64,000 nt of DNA, taken from assembly GCA_037951105.1 (NCBI GenBank), contig JBAMJV010002090.1, positions 62,001 to 126,000 on the forward strand, in the 5' to 3' direction. The stretch is from Echinarachnius parma (lineage: Eukaryota > Echinodermata > Echinoidea > Clypeasteroida > Echinarachniidae). The notes under the pieces are model-generated. The model was not told the DNA's origin and did not search any database. It saw only the letters and a list, made by a program, of their open reading frames with translations. Below are positions 1-12,300 of the stretch, one piece after another. A program made the translations under genes and the position numbers. Positions within the stretch are counted from its first letter, which is position 1; the number at the start of each line of letters is the position of its first letter.

Positions 1-972
1 AAAAAGAAACTGGACACGTGTATGAGACCAAATATTTTGTATTCATTAACGATAAAATATATGATATCGTATATCAAATTAAAGATAAAATTACCCTCTT
101 CAATATTCGCATGAAATCCAGATGAAATCATTCATGCATGACTTGTCACGGTCAATTAACCACACCAAGGTCTGTTTTCAAAAATAGCAAAAATGGAACA
201 TCCACTCGACCATATAAATGTTGATAAGCATAATCTAAAATGCTATATTCATGAGATGGCATAATTTTTCATTACAAATGTGACCTTTTCTATCTTCATC
301 TCAATAAAGAGTATAAATGAAGACAAATTGTGAACGTTATAGGTGTTATTTCCATCCAAAAGTAACAAAATGGGGAATTCCATGGCAAAGCTTTATTAGT
401 CAAAACCACAGTTTGTGCCCTTATTTCAGCATGAAAATTATATAAATTCTTCTCAAGAATTATACCGTAGTCCAAAGATCTTCAAAACCTGAAGTCACCC
501 TTGGTCAAACATTTGGGCAGTCTTTAACATGACATTTCTCTAGGTAACTATGGTTAAAATTGCAGGGGACACATGAAATAGACAAGCTTCATGCCTGTAA
601 TACAGACCAGTATGATAATGCTCTCCTAACCTGGCCCTGTTTTATTGACAAATTTGTATTTCCAGAGTTTGTTCATAACAATAAAGTTGAATAATGACAT
701 AATTTACTTGCCCCGCTCATCTTGTTTTAAGTGAAACGCTTACTATCATTTCAGTCGAATGGTGTGGTCCTCCATTGTTTTGCTATTTTTGAAAACAGAC
801 TTTGCTAGTGTTAATTGACCATGGCATTTCATGCATGAACGATTACACCTTTAAGTTATACCCTGCATGTAGAGGACTAAATTCCCTTTAATTTGATATA
901 TGATCATGTACACTTTATCGTACATTAATATGAAATATTTCAACTTATACAAGTGTCCAGTTTCTTTTTTTG
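1..972. mobile_element. Foldback element with ~200-bp terminal inverted repeats (left end at window edge)
   Basis: The first ~200 bases (start AAAAAGAAACTGGACACG) are found inverted at about 775-972 (ending GTCCAGTTTCTTTTTTTGC). Shared inner blocks include the text around the CAATTAACCACACC and the poly-A/T runs. It carries no gene. It sits inside a copy of the repeat that follows. The true left end may lie outside the window. Confidence 0.7.
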
Positions 973-2168
973 CGGAGTATATATGAGCCATGACCTTGAC
1001 CTTTGACTTAATGACCCCCAAAATCTTTATTTGGTTTATTATAGCTCCCCAAGATACAAATAGGTACCAAGTTTGATGGTTATTTGTCAACTGGTTCTTG
1101 AGATATTGCAAATACAAGCTTTTTTGGCATAGTACTGTGACCTTGACATTTAACCTCATGACCCCAAAATATGATGGCTACAATGGCTTCCTGAGATACA
1201 TTCAGGTACCAAGTTTGATTGAAATCTGACATTCAGTTCTTGATGTTTTGCAATTAGAAGCTAAGTTAGCATATATATATTGTGCCCTGCAACCTTTGAC
1301 CTCATGACCCCAAATCTAACAATTTTTGTTGTTGTCACCTCAAGATACATACATGTACCAAGTATGATGCAAATCCATTAATCACTGCTTAAGATAGGGC
1401 GATTAATAGCTATTTTTGCATATATATAATGAGCCATGTGACCCTTTGACCTCATGACCCCAAAATCTAATCAGTTACATCAAGATACATACATGGACCA
1501 AGTTTGGTGAGAATCTGTCAATTAGTTCTTGAGATAACGCGATCACAAGCTATTTTTGCATATATAATGAGCCCTTTGACCTTTGACCTCATGACCCCAA
1601 AATATAATCAGTTCATTGGCGCCCCAAGATACATACATGGACTAAGTTTAGTGAGAATATGTCTATCGGTTCTTGAGATAATGCGATCACGAGCTATTTT
1701 TGCATATATAATGAGCCCTGTGACATTTGACCTGATGACCCCAAAATCTAATCAGTTCATTGGCACCCCACGATACATACATGAATCAAGTTTGGTGAGA
1801 ATCCGTCAATCGGATCTTGAGATAACGCGATCACGAGAACGGGACGTACGTACGGACGGACAACCCGAAAACATAATGGCCCATATTCACAAAGGAGGTT
1901 GTACAAACCCCGGTTCAAACCGTGGTTTACATCTATGGAATGCCAATTGTAAACTGATGGAGAGAGAAAATGTGTACCATCAACATTGTTAACAAGTAAG
2001 GAATTTACATTCTCTCTCCATCAGTTTACAATTGGCATTCCATAGATGTAAACCGCGGTTTGAACCGGGGTTTGTACAAACCTCCTTTGTGAATACGGGC
2101 CAATGCCTCCGGCTACTTCGTTGCGGAGGCATAACAAATAATCATAAAGAATTTAACGCCAACTTTAC

Positions 2169-2216
2169 CTGGTCTGGGTTTACTCTCTGTAGGAGTTTGT
2201 TTGACATCCAAAGTAC
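2169..2216 (-). CDS. Candidate linker exon d (48 nt, phase 1-1)
   Basis: Identical in sequence to the copy at 3269, with the same splice-like borders; it lies in the first unit of the 1.1-kb tandem duplication. If used, the transcript would continue past the left edge of the window. Confidence 0.42.
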
Positions 2217-3268
2217 CTTTACAATGACAAACAATAGAGAATGTTATTACTATGTACATTTGTTGTATTTGAAGTCATTTCCCCTCTGGTAAAAATAGCA
2301 GTTGATTATTTTCAACATTATCATTAGCCTGTTCAAGATGGATCAAGTTTTCCAGTGTGTATAACCATAACCTAGGACACTAGAGACAACACAATTTCAA
2401 GCTATTTTTTTTGCATATAATGAGCCCTATGACCTTGACCTTCGACCTCCTGACCCCAAATTGTTATATTCCCAAGATACAAACAGGAACCAAGTGTCGT
2501 ATTTTGTGAGTCAGTTCTTGAGATAATGCGATTCTAAGCTACATTTGCATATATAATGAGCCTTGTGACCTTGACCTTAGACCTTATGGCCCACAGAATC
2601 TACTCAGTTCATTAGAAACATACACGTACAGAGATTGATGGTAATCCGTTTTAAGCTATTTGTGCATATATAATGAGCCTGTGACCTCTGACCTCATGAC
2701 CCCAAAATCTAATCAGATCATTGGCGCCCCAAGATACATACATGGACTAAGTTTAGTGAGAATATGTCTATCGGTTCTTGAGATAATGCGATAACGAGCT
2801 ATTTTTGCATATATAATGAGCCCTGTGACCTTTGACCTGATGACCCCAAAATCTAATCAGTTCATTGGCACCCCACGATACATACATGAATCAAGTTTGG
2901 TGAGAATCCGTCAATCGGATCTTGAGATAACGCGATCACGAGAACGGGACGTACGTACGGACGGACAACCCGAAAACATAACGGCCCATATTCACAAAGG
3001 AGATTGTACAAACCCCGGTTCAAACCGTGGTTTACATCTATGGAATGCCAATTGTAAACTGGAGACAGAATGTGTACCATCAACATTGTTAACAAGTAAG
3101 GAATTTACATTCCCTCTCCATCAGTTTACAATTGGCATTCCATAGATGTAAACCGCGGTTTGAACCGGTGTTTGTACAAACCTCCTTTGTGAATACGGGC
3201 CAATGCCTCCGGCTACTTCGTTGCGGAGGCATAACAAATAATCATAAAGAATTTAACGCCAACTTTAC

Positions 3269-3316
3269 CTGGTCTGGGTTTACTCTCTGTAGGAGTTTGT
3301 TTGACATCCAAAGTAC
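3269..3316 (-). CDS. Candidate linker exon c (48 nt, phase 1-1)
   Basis: Acceptor CATTGTAAAG, donor GTAAAG. Codes TLDVKQTPTESKPRP. It lies in the second unit of the 1.1-kb tandem duplication and matches the copy at 2169 base for base. Confidence 0.42.
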
Positions 3317-4677
3317 CTTTACAATGACAAACAATACAGAATGTTATTACTATGTACATTTGTTTTATTTGAAGTCATTTCCCCTCTGGTAAAAATAGCA
3401 GTTGATTATTTTCAACATTATCATTAGCCTGTTCAAGATGGATCAAGTTTTCCAGTGTGTATAACCATAACCTAGGACACTAGAGACAACACAATTTCAA
3501 GCTATTTTTTTTGCATATAATGAGCCCTATGACCTTGACCTTCGACCTCCTGACCCCAAATTGTTATATTCCCAAGATACAAACAGGAACCAAGTGTCGT
3601 ATTTTGTGAGTCAGTTCTTGAGATAATGCGATTCTAAGCTACATTTGCATATATAATGAGCCTTGTGACCTTGACCTTAGACCTTATGGCCCACAGAATC
3701 TACTCAGTTCATTAGAAACATACACGTACAGAGATTGATGGTAATCCGTTTTAAGCTATTTGTGCATATATAATGAGCCTGTGACCTCTGACCTCATGAC
3801 CCCAAAATCTAATCAGATCATTGGCGCCCCAAGATACATACATGGACTAAGTTTAGTGAGAATATGTCTATCGGTTCTTGAGATAATGCGATCACGAGCT
3901 ATTTTTGCATATATAATATATACCTCTGACCTCATGACCCCAAAATCTAATCAGATCATTGTCATCCCGATATAATATACACAAATTTCAAATTGATCCG
4001 TCAACCAGTTCTCAAGATATCGCAAGAAGAAAAACGGGACGAACGTAAGCACACACATTCCACTGTATGTACATGTACATGTACATATGGACTGACAACT
4101 AGTAGACAAAATGCCTCTTCATTGGCGGAGGCATAAAAAGGTCATGCTTGCTATGGTACATGTGTCCTACATGCTATGCATTAATGCCTCGGGCACAAAT
4201 TATCGATTCATGCATGACAATGGGTTGAAGAAATAATTTTGTATATAGGCAATGTTACTTATTGATTTTATAAATAACTAAGCATGATCTCATGTTCATT
4301 CAGGATAATTTTAAAGCATGCACTATCTCAGCTCACTTTTTCGATTAGCCATTTTTCACACTAGTATACCGAGGGCAGAAAGTGCCAAAGAAATATAGAC
4401 ATTGACAATTTCTTACATATTTTCCATTCAAAATATGTAATTTATAGCAAAAACAACTGATCAATATATTTATTATATCTTCTGAAAAATTGAATTTCCA
4501 TTTAAATTAATTTGAAGGTGATCGATATCTTAGGTTTCAAATTGCAAGTACACTAAGCTCTCTTAGACCCGAGTATTTATGAGACAATAAAGAGAAAATC
4601 ACAGAAAGCCCAAGCATTTTCTGGACCCGTCCAATATCGGTTAACTCAAGATAATGCATATTGAAATATCGTCTAAC

Positions 4678-4728
4678 CTGGTCCGGGTTTACTCTCGGTA
4701 GGAGCTTGATGTATGACATCTGAAGTAC
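4678..4728 (-). CDS. Candidate linker exon b (51 nt, phase 1-1)
   Basis: Acceptor TATTGTATAG, weaker donor GTTAGA. Codes TSDVIHQAPTESKPGP, clearly related to the copy at 4882 but one codon longer and more diverged, so it is an older duplicate. It keeps frame. Confidence 0.42.
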
Positions 4729-4881
4729 CTATACAATAACAAAAATGCAGAAAATAATATTTAAAAAATATTTTTAAAAAGTTAAAATCTACATAATCTT
4801 TTTAATTGTGATAAAGATATAAATCATGAAGCCTACTTCATTGTTAACCAGAAATAATAGAGAATTTAAATTTCAACTTAC

Positions 4882-4929
4882 CTGGTCTGGGTTTCATCTC
4901 AGTAGGGGGTTGTTTGACATCCAAAGTAC
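4882..4929 (-). CDS. Candidate linker exon a (48 nt, phase 1-1)
   Basis: Acceptor TTGTTATTGTATAG, donor GTAAGTTG. Codes TLDVKQPPTEMKPRP with split Gly codons at both ends. Phase 1-1 fits after exon 15. It is one of four related copies in this region. No RNA support; a Pro/Thr-rich spacer in the NLR is the likely role. Confidence 0.5.
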
Positions 4930-5164
4930 CTATACAATAACAAACAATGCAGAACATAATGATGATGTTAATAATTTTGTCATGTTGTATGAGTTTACAT
5001 TTCTTATGTGCAAATAATGCAATGATTATTATATTTATTTAAACATTGAAATACATTTATATATTAATGAGTTCATGTGCGGAAAAAGAATAAGCAATTT
5101 TGCCCTTTTGTCTATTAGGTGTTTTCCGATTATACTCCCCCCTAATTTGTACCAACTTCTTTAA

Positions 5165-5508
5165 TAAAGGTGCACCTGTATTAGTGTCAGATATTGCCCA
5201 AAATGAAATTTGAGACTTCAATCGTACACCAAAATCATTGTAAGATATGTCTGAATGATGGGTGAAAGTTTCATTAAAAAAAGCAAAAGTTTGTGTCAGC
5301 TTTTACGATGAATTACTGTATGACGTGTATGAGCTGAAAGATTATCAATGATAGATATCGTCATACTAAAGGGGCATTTGAAAAAATATAACCCTATTTT
5401 ATTTTTTTCTTACAATAAGCCAAACGAACACGGTAGAAGAGAAATGTGGAAGCTCAAATATTTTTTTTGTGATGTTAGACACTTTACAGGTGCACCTTTA
5501 AAAACAAT
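5165..5508. mobile_element. Diverged TIR element (AAAGGTGCACCTGTA ends)
   Basis: Left AAAGGTGCACCTGTATTAGTG and right GACACTTTACAGGTGCACCTTTA are inverted repeats. Interior text (TGCAATATCTGAC-like and the CACGGTAGAAGAGAAA block) matches the elements at 46519-47060 and 57299-57850 in reverse orientation. Non-coding. Confidence 0.6.
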
Positions 5509-5529
5509 GTTATTATTACAGTTAGTCTC

Positions 5530-5665
5530 TTTCCAGGCAAGCTTACAGCAAGATTGCCACATTCAGAACAAGCTTGCTCCAAGCATGTCATTTTCCGGGC
5601 AAGCTTGCAGCAAGGTTGCCACTTTTGGAGCAGGCTTGTGGCAAGGTTGCCATATGTCAAGCTTG
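5530..5665. repeat. Short minisatellite of GGCAAGCTTG-type units
   Basis: Four to five imperfect units of about 30-40 bp with AAGCTTGC..CAAGxTTGCCA. A long ORF here is only a consequence of the repeat. Confidence 0.5.
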
Positions 5666-5690
5666 CGCAGAGCTGGCACAAGCCTATTAA

Positions 5691-6235
5691 AGGGACATTT
5701 CCCCAACATATAATCACCTTTGATTATGTTCTCTAAACATTAAAACACAATTTCATGCAAATACGACCAACATTGGCCTTTTGAGCAAGGGATGAGCATC
5801 ATTCAAAGTCACTCGCTGTACGGGATAATCCCATTCATCGCGAACACCAAGGAGGCTGCCATTGATGTTTATGAAACTCGGATCGCTCTAAAATGTGACG
5901 TCAAACCCGAACTACTCTTTTTGTTGGCTCACGTTTTGCCTTGTGTTTGTGCACAAACCCCGCGAGCTGCGAGAGCTTACAAAAAGAGGCCGAGCTTGTT
6001 TGTTCGGGTTTGACGTAGCATGTCGGCGCGAACAATTAAAAATCCGGGTTTAAAAAAATATAATGGCTGCCTCCATGCTATACGCGATGAATGGGATTAG
6101 CCCATACAGCGATTGACTTTGAATGATGCCCCTCCTTTGTTCAGAGGGCAAACATTGGACATATTTGCATGGAATTATGTTTTAATGTGTAGAGAAATTA
6201 ATCAAAGGTAAATAGATGATGGGGAAAATTTCCCT
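5691..6235. mobile_element. TTAA-flanked element with long inverted repeats
   Basis: TTAA at 5687-5690 and 6236-6239. Left AGGGACATTTCCCC and right GGGGAAAATTTCCCT are inverted, and the match extends about 170 bp inward (GCATCATTCAAAGTCA...CTG versus its complement near 6110). Non-coding miniature element, 545 bp. Confidence 0.75.
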
Positions 6236-6283
6236 TTAAGCATGCCACAAACTTCTTATCCAGTAGTACACCACATTCACATC

Positions 6284-6289
6284 TTTATT
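6284..6289 (-). terminator. Poly(A) signal AATAAA
   Basis: AATAAA on the minus strand, 34 nt past the TAG of exon 16, in a sensible position for cleavage a few tens of bases on. Such hexamers are frequent in AT-rich DNA, so position is the main support. Confidence 0.5.
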
Positions 6290-6322
6290 ATCATCCTCCA
6301 AATGTTCCATTAGTTATCAAAC

Positions 6323-6357
6323 CTATTGCAGTCTACTGTCTGTCTGACTACCTGTAC
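6323..6357 (-). CDS. NLR exon 16: terminal coding exon with stop
   Basis: After acceptor TTATTTTTAG the frame reads G-TGSQTDSRLQ-stop (TAG at 6325-6323). An AATAAA lies 34 nt further on. This gives a short polar C-terminus. It may be only one of two 3' ends, since in-phase linker exons continue downstream; its first bases also faintly resemble those linkers. Confidence 0.5.
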
Positions 6358-9300
6358 CTAAAAATAAAGAGCAAAATATATACAAGTTAACAGAGAAAAC
6401 ATAATCACCAGTATCAGAAAAGAAAGGGTCCTTACCTTGTATGTCAGTGGAGACTGTACTTTCCTGATCAAATGAAGGGAATAATAAATAATGATATTAA
6501 GAATATAATACTGCACAATATCCACCAAATGAGGTGCTCAAAGGGCATGATAAATTCTGAACAAATATTATTTGAAATTTGGGGAGAAAGGAAAATGAGA
6601 AGAAAGAAATAAAACCCTACATCAATGACATTTCAAACTCTCTTCAAATGTGTCAATGCATGGTGCATCTATACTGAGAATGGAAGTATAAGTGCAAAAG
6701 TGTACACAAAAGAGACACCTGGGAGAGTTACTGTTTGATAAGAATAATTTTATACTTAGAATCTTTTCCTATTTTTACTGATATTCAATCATAAAAAGTG
6801 TACTAATAATTAAACCATGTTCAACGCTCATAACAAGTTGATACCATTTGATGTAGTTAGTTCATGATCATTAGTTCTCTCATATCAAAGATAGACCATG
6901 CCCTTCAACCAAGTCACTGCCACCCGCAAATTAATATGTTGATTGTTTAGTTATCATCACAGAGGTTTTGTTTTTAATCATTTAAAAGCAAAGGTACAGA
7001 AAACAAACAATTTTCCCCCAAAAATATACAGATTCATAACAATTCAGAGGTTTGTATTTTATGTTTGGTATATAAGACATAATCCATATTTGATACACAG
7101 AGATAATCAAGCTTAGAAGTATATTGTCCAAATATTGTTCTGAATTTTAGATTTAACGCTGTCTAAACCTACAAGTAAATTTTTCAAAATTCTGATCCAT
7201 ATGGCGGGCAAGTGTTGGGGATTAATAAGTTCAGATGTGTCTCAAACTACAAACTGTCTAGTAACGCATGCCATGGCTAAGAACAGACACACGACAGGCG
7301 TCATACATGTATTTCGCTTGGCAGTATCAGGTAGAAGGTTTTTTATGAGCTTGAGGAAAACGCTTGTTTATTCAAGATAAGAGGGCGAGCTAGCCTGGCT
7401 TAATTTTGGTGGGAGTCAAATCTGCAAAGGGTCAAATACGAATGAGCACTGATTGAAATGCTCACTAGTGAGTGGAGTTTGTGCTTGGGGTATGCAATGA
7501 CTAAGGTAATAATATTAGTCAAAGAGCCCACTGAGAATAGGTGAAGTTGCATTTATCTATACAGACAAAAACAAACATCTGCCTACAATGACATTACAAC
7601 CCTTTTGTATATACTGTAAATACAGACAGAATTTTATCAAATATAGGGGATATTCCCAATATTAAATAATATTGGAGTTAGATTTTCTTTTAAATTCATG
7701 TTTATTAAGAAAAACTTTGTCCATATTTGGATTCTCATATGAACCAGAACGTCAATGACGTAGCGCTCATCCGGCATCTCGCAACATCAAATATCGCAAA
7801 TTTCATGTGGTACACTTTTCAACTGGTCAAAAACTGCCCTGGAAGGGACATAAAAATATATATTTTTTTTAATTAGAGCAAAAAAAATATAAATTTGACG
7901 CCCCATGGGGGAAAAAAAATTAAAAAAATAAATAAATAAATAAAAAATTAAAAAAAATAAATAAATAAATAAAATAAAATAAATAAAAAATTACCAAAAT
8001 TAATTAATGGAGAAAAATTTCAAAATTCTGTGTAGAAGTTTAGTGTACCAAAGTTAGCTCTACCAGATAAAGCAAACCAAATAAAAATCGGTCGAGAAAT
8101 GAAGGAGAAGAAGCATTTTTTGTGATTTTTGGAATAAATTTGCATAAATTACCATAATTAATTAATGGAGAAAAATTTCAAAATTCTGTGTAGAAGTTTA
8201 GTGTACCAAAGTTAGCTCTACCAGATAAAGCAAACCAAATCAAAATCGGTCGAGAAATGAAGGAGAAGAAGCATTTTTTGTGATATTTGGAATAAATTTG
8301 CATAAATTACCATAATTAATTAATGGAGACAAATTTCAAAATTCTGTGTAGAAGTTTAGTGTACCAAAGTTAGCTCTACCAGATAGCTCTACCAGTTAAA
8401 GCAAACCAAATCAAAATCGGTCGAGAAATGAAGAAGAAGCATTTTTTGTGATTTTTTGAATAAATTTGCATAAATTACCATAATTAATGGAGAAAAATTT
8501 CAAAATTCTGTGTAGAAGTTTAGTGTACCAAAGTTAGCTCTACCAGATAAAGCAAACCAAATCAAAATCGGTCGAGAAATGAAGGAGAAGAAGCATTTTT
8601 TGTGATTTTTGGAATAAATTTGCATAAATTACCATAATTAATTAATGGAGACAATTTTCAAAATTCTGTGTAGAAGTTTTAAATCCCCCTCCTAGCCCTA
8701 TCTTATGAAATAATCAGAATCAAAATCGGTTGAAAAATAACGAAGAAGAAGCATTTTGAAAACTGTGGACGGACGGACGGACGACGGACGCCACAAGCTC
8801 ATCAGCCCTGCGGGCCGGATGAGCTAAAAATGGCAAAAGTTAGTCTAAAAGTAAATTTTTGTGTCCATTTGACATTGGGGCTTCTTCAACACTGGGAGAA
8901 ATATTTCCAAGCTTAAACAGTTTACATTACATAAGCTGTGCTACTTGTACACTGATTACATCAGCACCAAAGTATTGTACATGTATGTGAAAGAATAACT
9001 TTCAATCGTCCATTTCACAAACAACTCCAGAGAAGTATGTAGGTATATAAATATAATTAGTCATTGGAATATAAATTGGTTATTACTTTGTGGTGTTGAT
9101 TCCTTATATATTTGCTCTCTAAATCTACTACATTGTATGTATGACTTGTGGATGACTTACCGCCACAGCCATAAGATTCTGCAAAGCGGCATTTGCCACA
9201 TCCTCTTTGAAAGCTATCGAGAACAAAATAATTCAAACATATAAACAAACTGACCAGAAATATACATCAACAAGAGCAAAGAAATGGGAGAACAAAATAA

Positions 9301-12300
9301 CAGAAAATATTGAAAATATTTGAGATCACCCTACAGGGAGCAATTACTAGCATCAATATTCAATGACAAATATTTGAATTGAATGTCGAGTTTACATCAT
9401 CCTGTAGTTATATTCAAGATTTATACAATCTACTACCTCAGCCACTAAAAATTAAAACAATATAACAAATGCCTAGGTCACAAATGCCCAGGGTGCCTAC
9501 CGATGTTCATACCTACAGCAGATTTTCGCAGTATGATTTCTGGAAGTTGGGATTATCATACAATGTCTTTGTGTAGGAGTCGCATATTCGCTAGGGTACT
9601 TGCAATGATTTTGGGAGTAAAAACAAAGGTAAATTGCATGGCTCCCGTGCACACAATCTTAACACCCAAATGGACAGCTTGCATGACTCTTACAGGACTC
9701 GTATGGACATCGCAAGATACACTAGTTACAACAACTTTGAAATCTTACGACTACCGTACGGTTTAGTGAGTGGCCCAGAATTTGTACAATATTCAGAGAA
9801 ATGCTACGGAATCTGTGCTGGTCACATGCAGTGATTTTGTAGTGCCTGTGAGGTGCTGTTACAACAGGCTTAATGCCAGTACAATTTGTACATTGCATCA
9901 GCAGTTTTTAACTCGCAGGATATCCGTGGTACCCATGCAGCCGCTGAAAGATTCGCGTAAAATGTTCACTAAAAATGGCATAGTACGGGCCCCTTCTCCT
10001 GAATCGGGAGTATTTGTGACCTAGGCAGAAGTAAGGCTCCATAGTATTAATTACTGTTTTGGGGCGTTTTTTGTCTATTTAGGCCAGAAAAACTATTGAT
10101 TTTTCCAGTTCTCGTGGTCAATGAAATTTGAAAGATTTTTTTTTTGTTCATTCACTTATCTTAAGATGAGCAACCATGAGCTATCTACTGACCAAGTTTG
10201 GTTTCAAATGAATGACAAATTGCAAGCATATTAGCATTTAAGAAGCATGCAAGTAAACTTGAACGGACAAATGAAGGAATGACGTCATTTAAATTACTTA
10301 GTCTCTCTTCCACCTTCGGCTGGCAAGACAATTTTTATGTTGATCTAAAGGATGATCATGTACTTTCAACTGTTTCTCAGTTGTCTTTCATTGATTTTCT
10401 CCCAAATGTTGATATGTTGCAGCTGTTTAATGATTATTATGGTTAAACTGAAACAGTTCAAATCATTACCCATTTTGGCATGTTTTGAGTTCCTAATATT
10501 CCATAAGAAATTCCATTTAATTCCAGTCATTTTGAACTCATAATAACAGAATAAATGTGTGTCAAAAATGAAGTTATGCGCGTGTATAAGATCATGAACA
10601 ATCCATAAATATAAACAAATCATACCTTCTTTTGAATTGACAGCATGATTCAGAGTCCAAGATTTTTCATTGGCCTCTACAGTTTCCATACTGATATTGA
10701 CGCCATTAGTTATCTTCTCATCCTGATCAAACCTGCATAAGTAAAACAACTACATATAACTTAGATAAAACAATAAATTAACCACTAATGAAATGACTGC
10801 CCCTATAAAATGTTTTTTTTTTTATGCAAAACAATCTTGCACTGAAATTTGCGAAGAATGCAGAGATGGTTGCAGAGATATAGCACATATAACGTCACAA
10901 AAAATTGCGGTTTCCAATGATCTTGTGTGTACAATGTATGGGTTTTACAAGAAATGTTGTCAGAAGAATGTTTTTTCTGTTTTTCCTCAGATAACATCCC
11001 TTTAGGCCATCATCAACTATTCCGACGGAAAAAAGTGCGTCTTATACACGGAGATTTACGGTATAAGCTACAAACATGCCAAATTTAATTGCATTTCCTC
11101 CATAAATGGCGGGGAAAACTGGAACAAATGAGGATGCCTTGAAAAATGTGCATATTTCCATCATTAATGAGACAAAAATTAAGAATAAGAATAGATATAA
11201 ATTTGTCTCTGCGTTCTTGTAAAATACATGATGGGACACAGACATGCCAAATTTGGTCAAAATCGGTCAATAAATGGCAGAGATCTAAGGGGGGCATATT
11301 AGCCCCCCCCCCCCCCCCCCCCCCCCAGCCATGCAGTATTGAAATAGCCCGGGCTATATAGGGTTAAGCAACAATTGACTGTACCAAGGCTTGACACTGG
11401 ACATGACTCACCTCTGTGAACATACATGTATAAAGATTATAAAGTGAACATTTATACTGTATAAATATAGTATTCTGATACCCATTAAAAGGTCACCATT
11501 TCCACTTTTCTTCATTATTTATTAACAGCAAATTCAAAATGTAGTATTAATGATACATACACTCCTCCCGTCAGCGCCTTTTTTAGACTCGTCTTCCCGA
11601 CACGTTGCTGACCCACGATCATAATTCGTGTTTCGTAGTTTGCTTTTTTCCCCTCTTGCATGGCTTCCTGGTAGGCCTTCTTAGCTCCTGAACCTCGAGC
11701 TAAAATTTCCAATGGGATCTTAATACCTGTGTGTAAAAAAGGACAATGTACCTGTGATTTAAAACATACATTCCTGTCGTGGTAAAGTTAAACATATCTT
11801 TAGGCTCCATATTAATGGAAATACAGGGTTTTTCTAAAAAAGGACAACTATAAATCTCTAGCAATACAACAAATAACCAAGCGTTTGTTTATTTTGTTTA
11901 CATAAACAATATTATAAAGAAATGCATTAAACTTTATTTGAGATAACAGTTGATACATAGAGGGATATGGACCCATAATAGTTCTTTGTGATTTCCAAGA
12001 TTAGATAACATGCACTCTTTTTTTCAAAGACACATTTGAGTATTTTTTCTCTTTGATAATTTTGTTGACATCTTTCACGATAATTTTTCAACGCAAACAA
12101 ATTTTGCGCTGAAATTTCATGATTTGTTTTCTTCACATCTTGTGCACATGTTAAAACCCTATTTGTGAAAATCGGGGGTACGGTAACTACGGTTGCAGAT
12201 ATATAGCACATATTCGTGACCAACGTCACAAAAAATGGCGGTTTCCCATGATCTTGTGTGTACAATGTATGGGTTTTACAAGAAGTACAGTAATGTGTGA

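Larger units (their letters stand above)
1612..3815. repeat. Two-unit tandem duplication, ~1.1 kb per unit
   Basis: The sequence around 1612 recurs at about 2715 and 3815, and all landmarks between are repeated with an offset near 1,100 bp and only scattered single-base differences, so the duplication is recent. Each unit holds a foldback of about 90-100-bp arms (1876-1967 with 2018-2101 in unit 1) and one linker-exon copy. Confidence 0.85.
973..4140. repeat. Repeat rich in TGACCTTTGACCTCATGACCCC, ending GGAGGCATAA
   Basis: Degenerate ~130-bp subrepeats carry TTTTTGCATATATAATGAGCC, GACCTCATGACCCCAAAATC, CAAGATACATACATGGACC and TTCTTGAGATAA in fixed order. Its outer motif is a GCCTCCG...CGGAGGCATA inverted pair. 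A second copy lies at 36316-36910. This class is common in marine invertebrate genomes. It encodes nothing recognisable; small ORFs are by-products of the repeats. Confidence 0.75.

Noticed and set aside
7990..8680. Possible CRISPR-like array because of regular repeats
   Set aside because: Repeats are contiguous ~155-bp tandem units without spacers, in a eukaryotic intron.
11146..11361. Proline-rich ORF ending in PPPPPPPP
   Set aside because: Produced by the C tract of a transposon end; same explanation for similar ORFs at 33362, 45837 and 47173.
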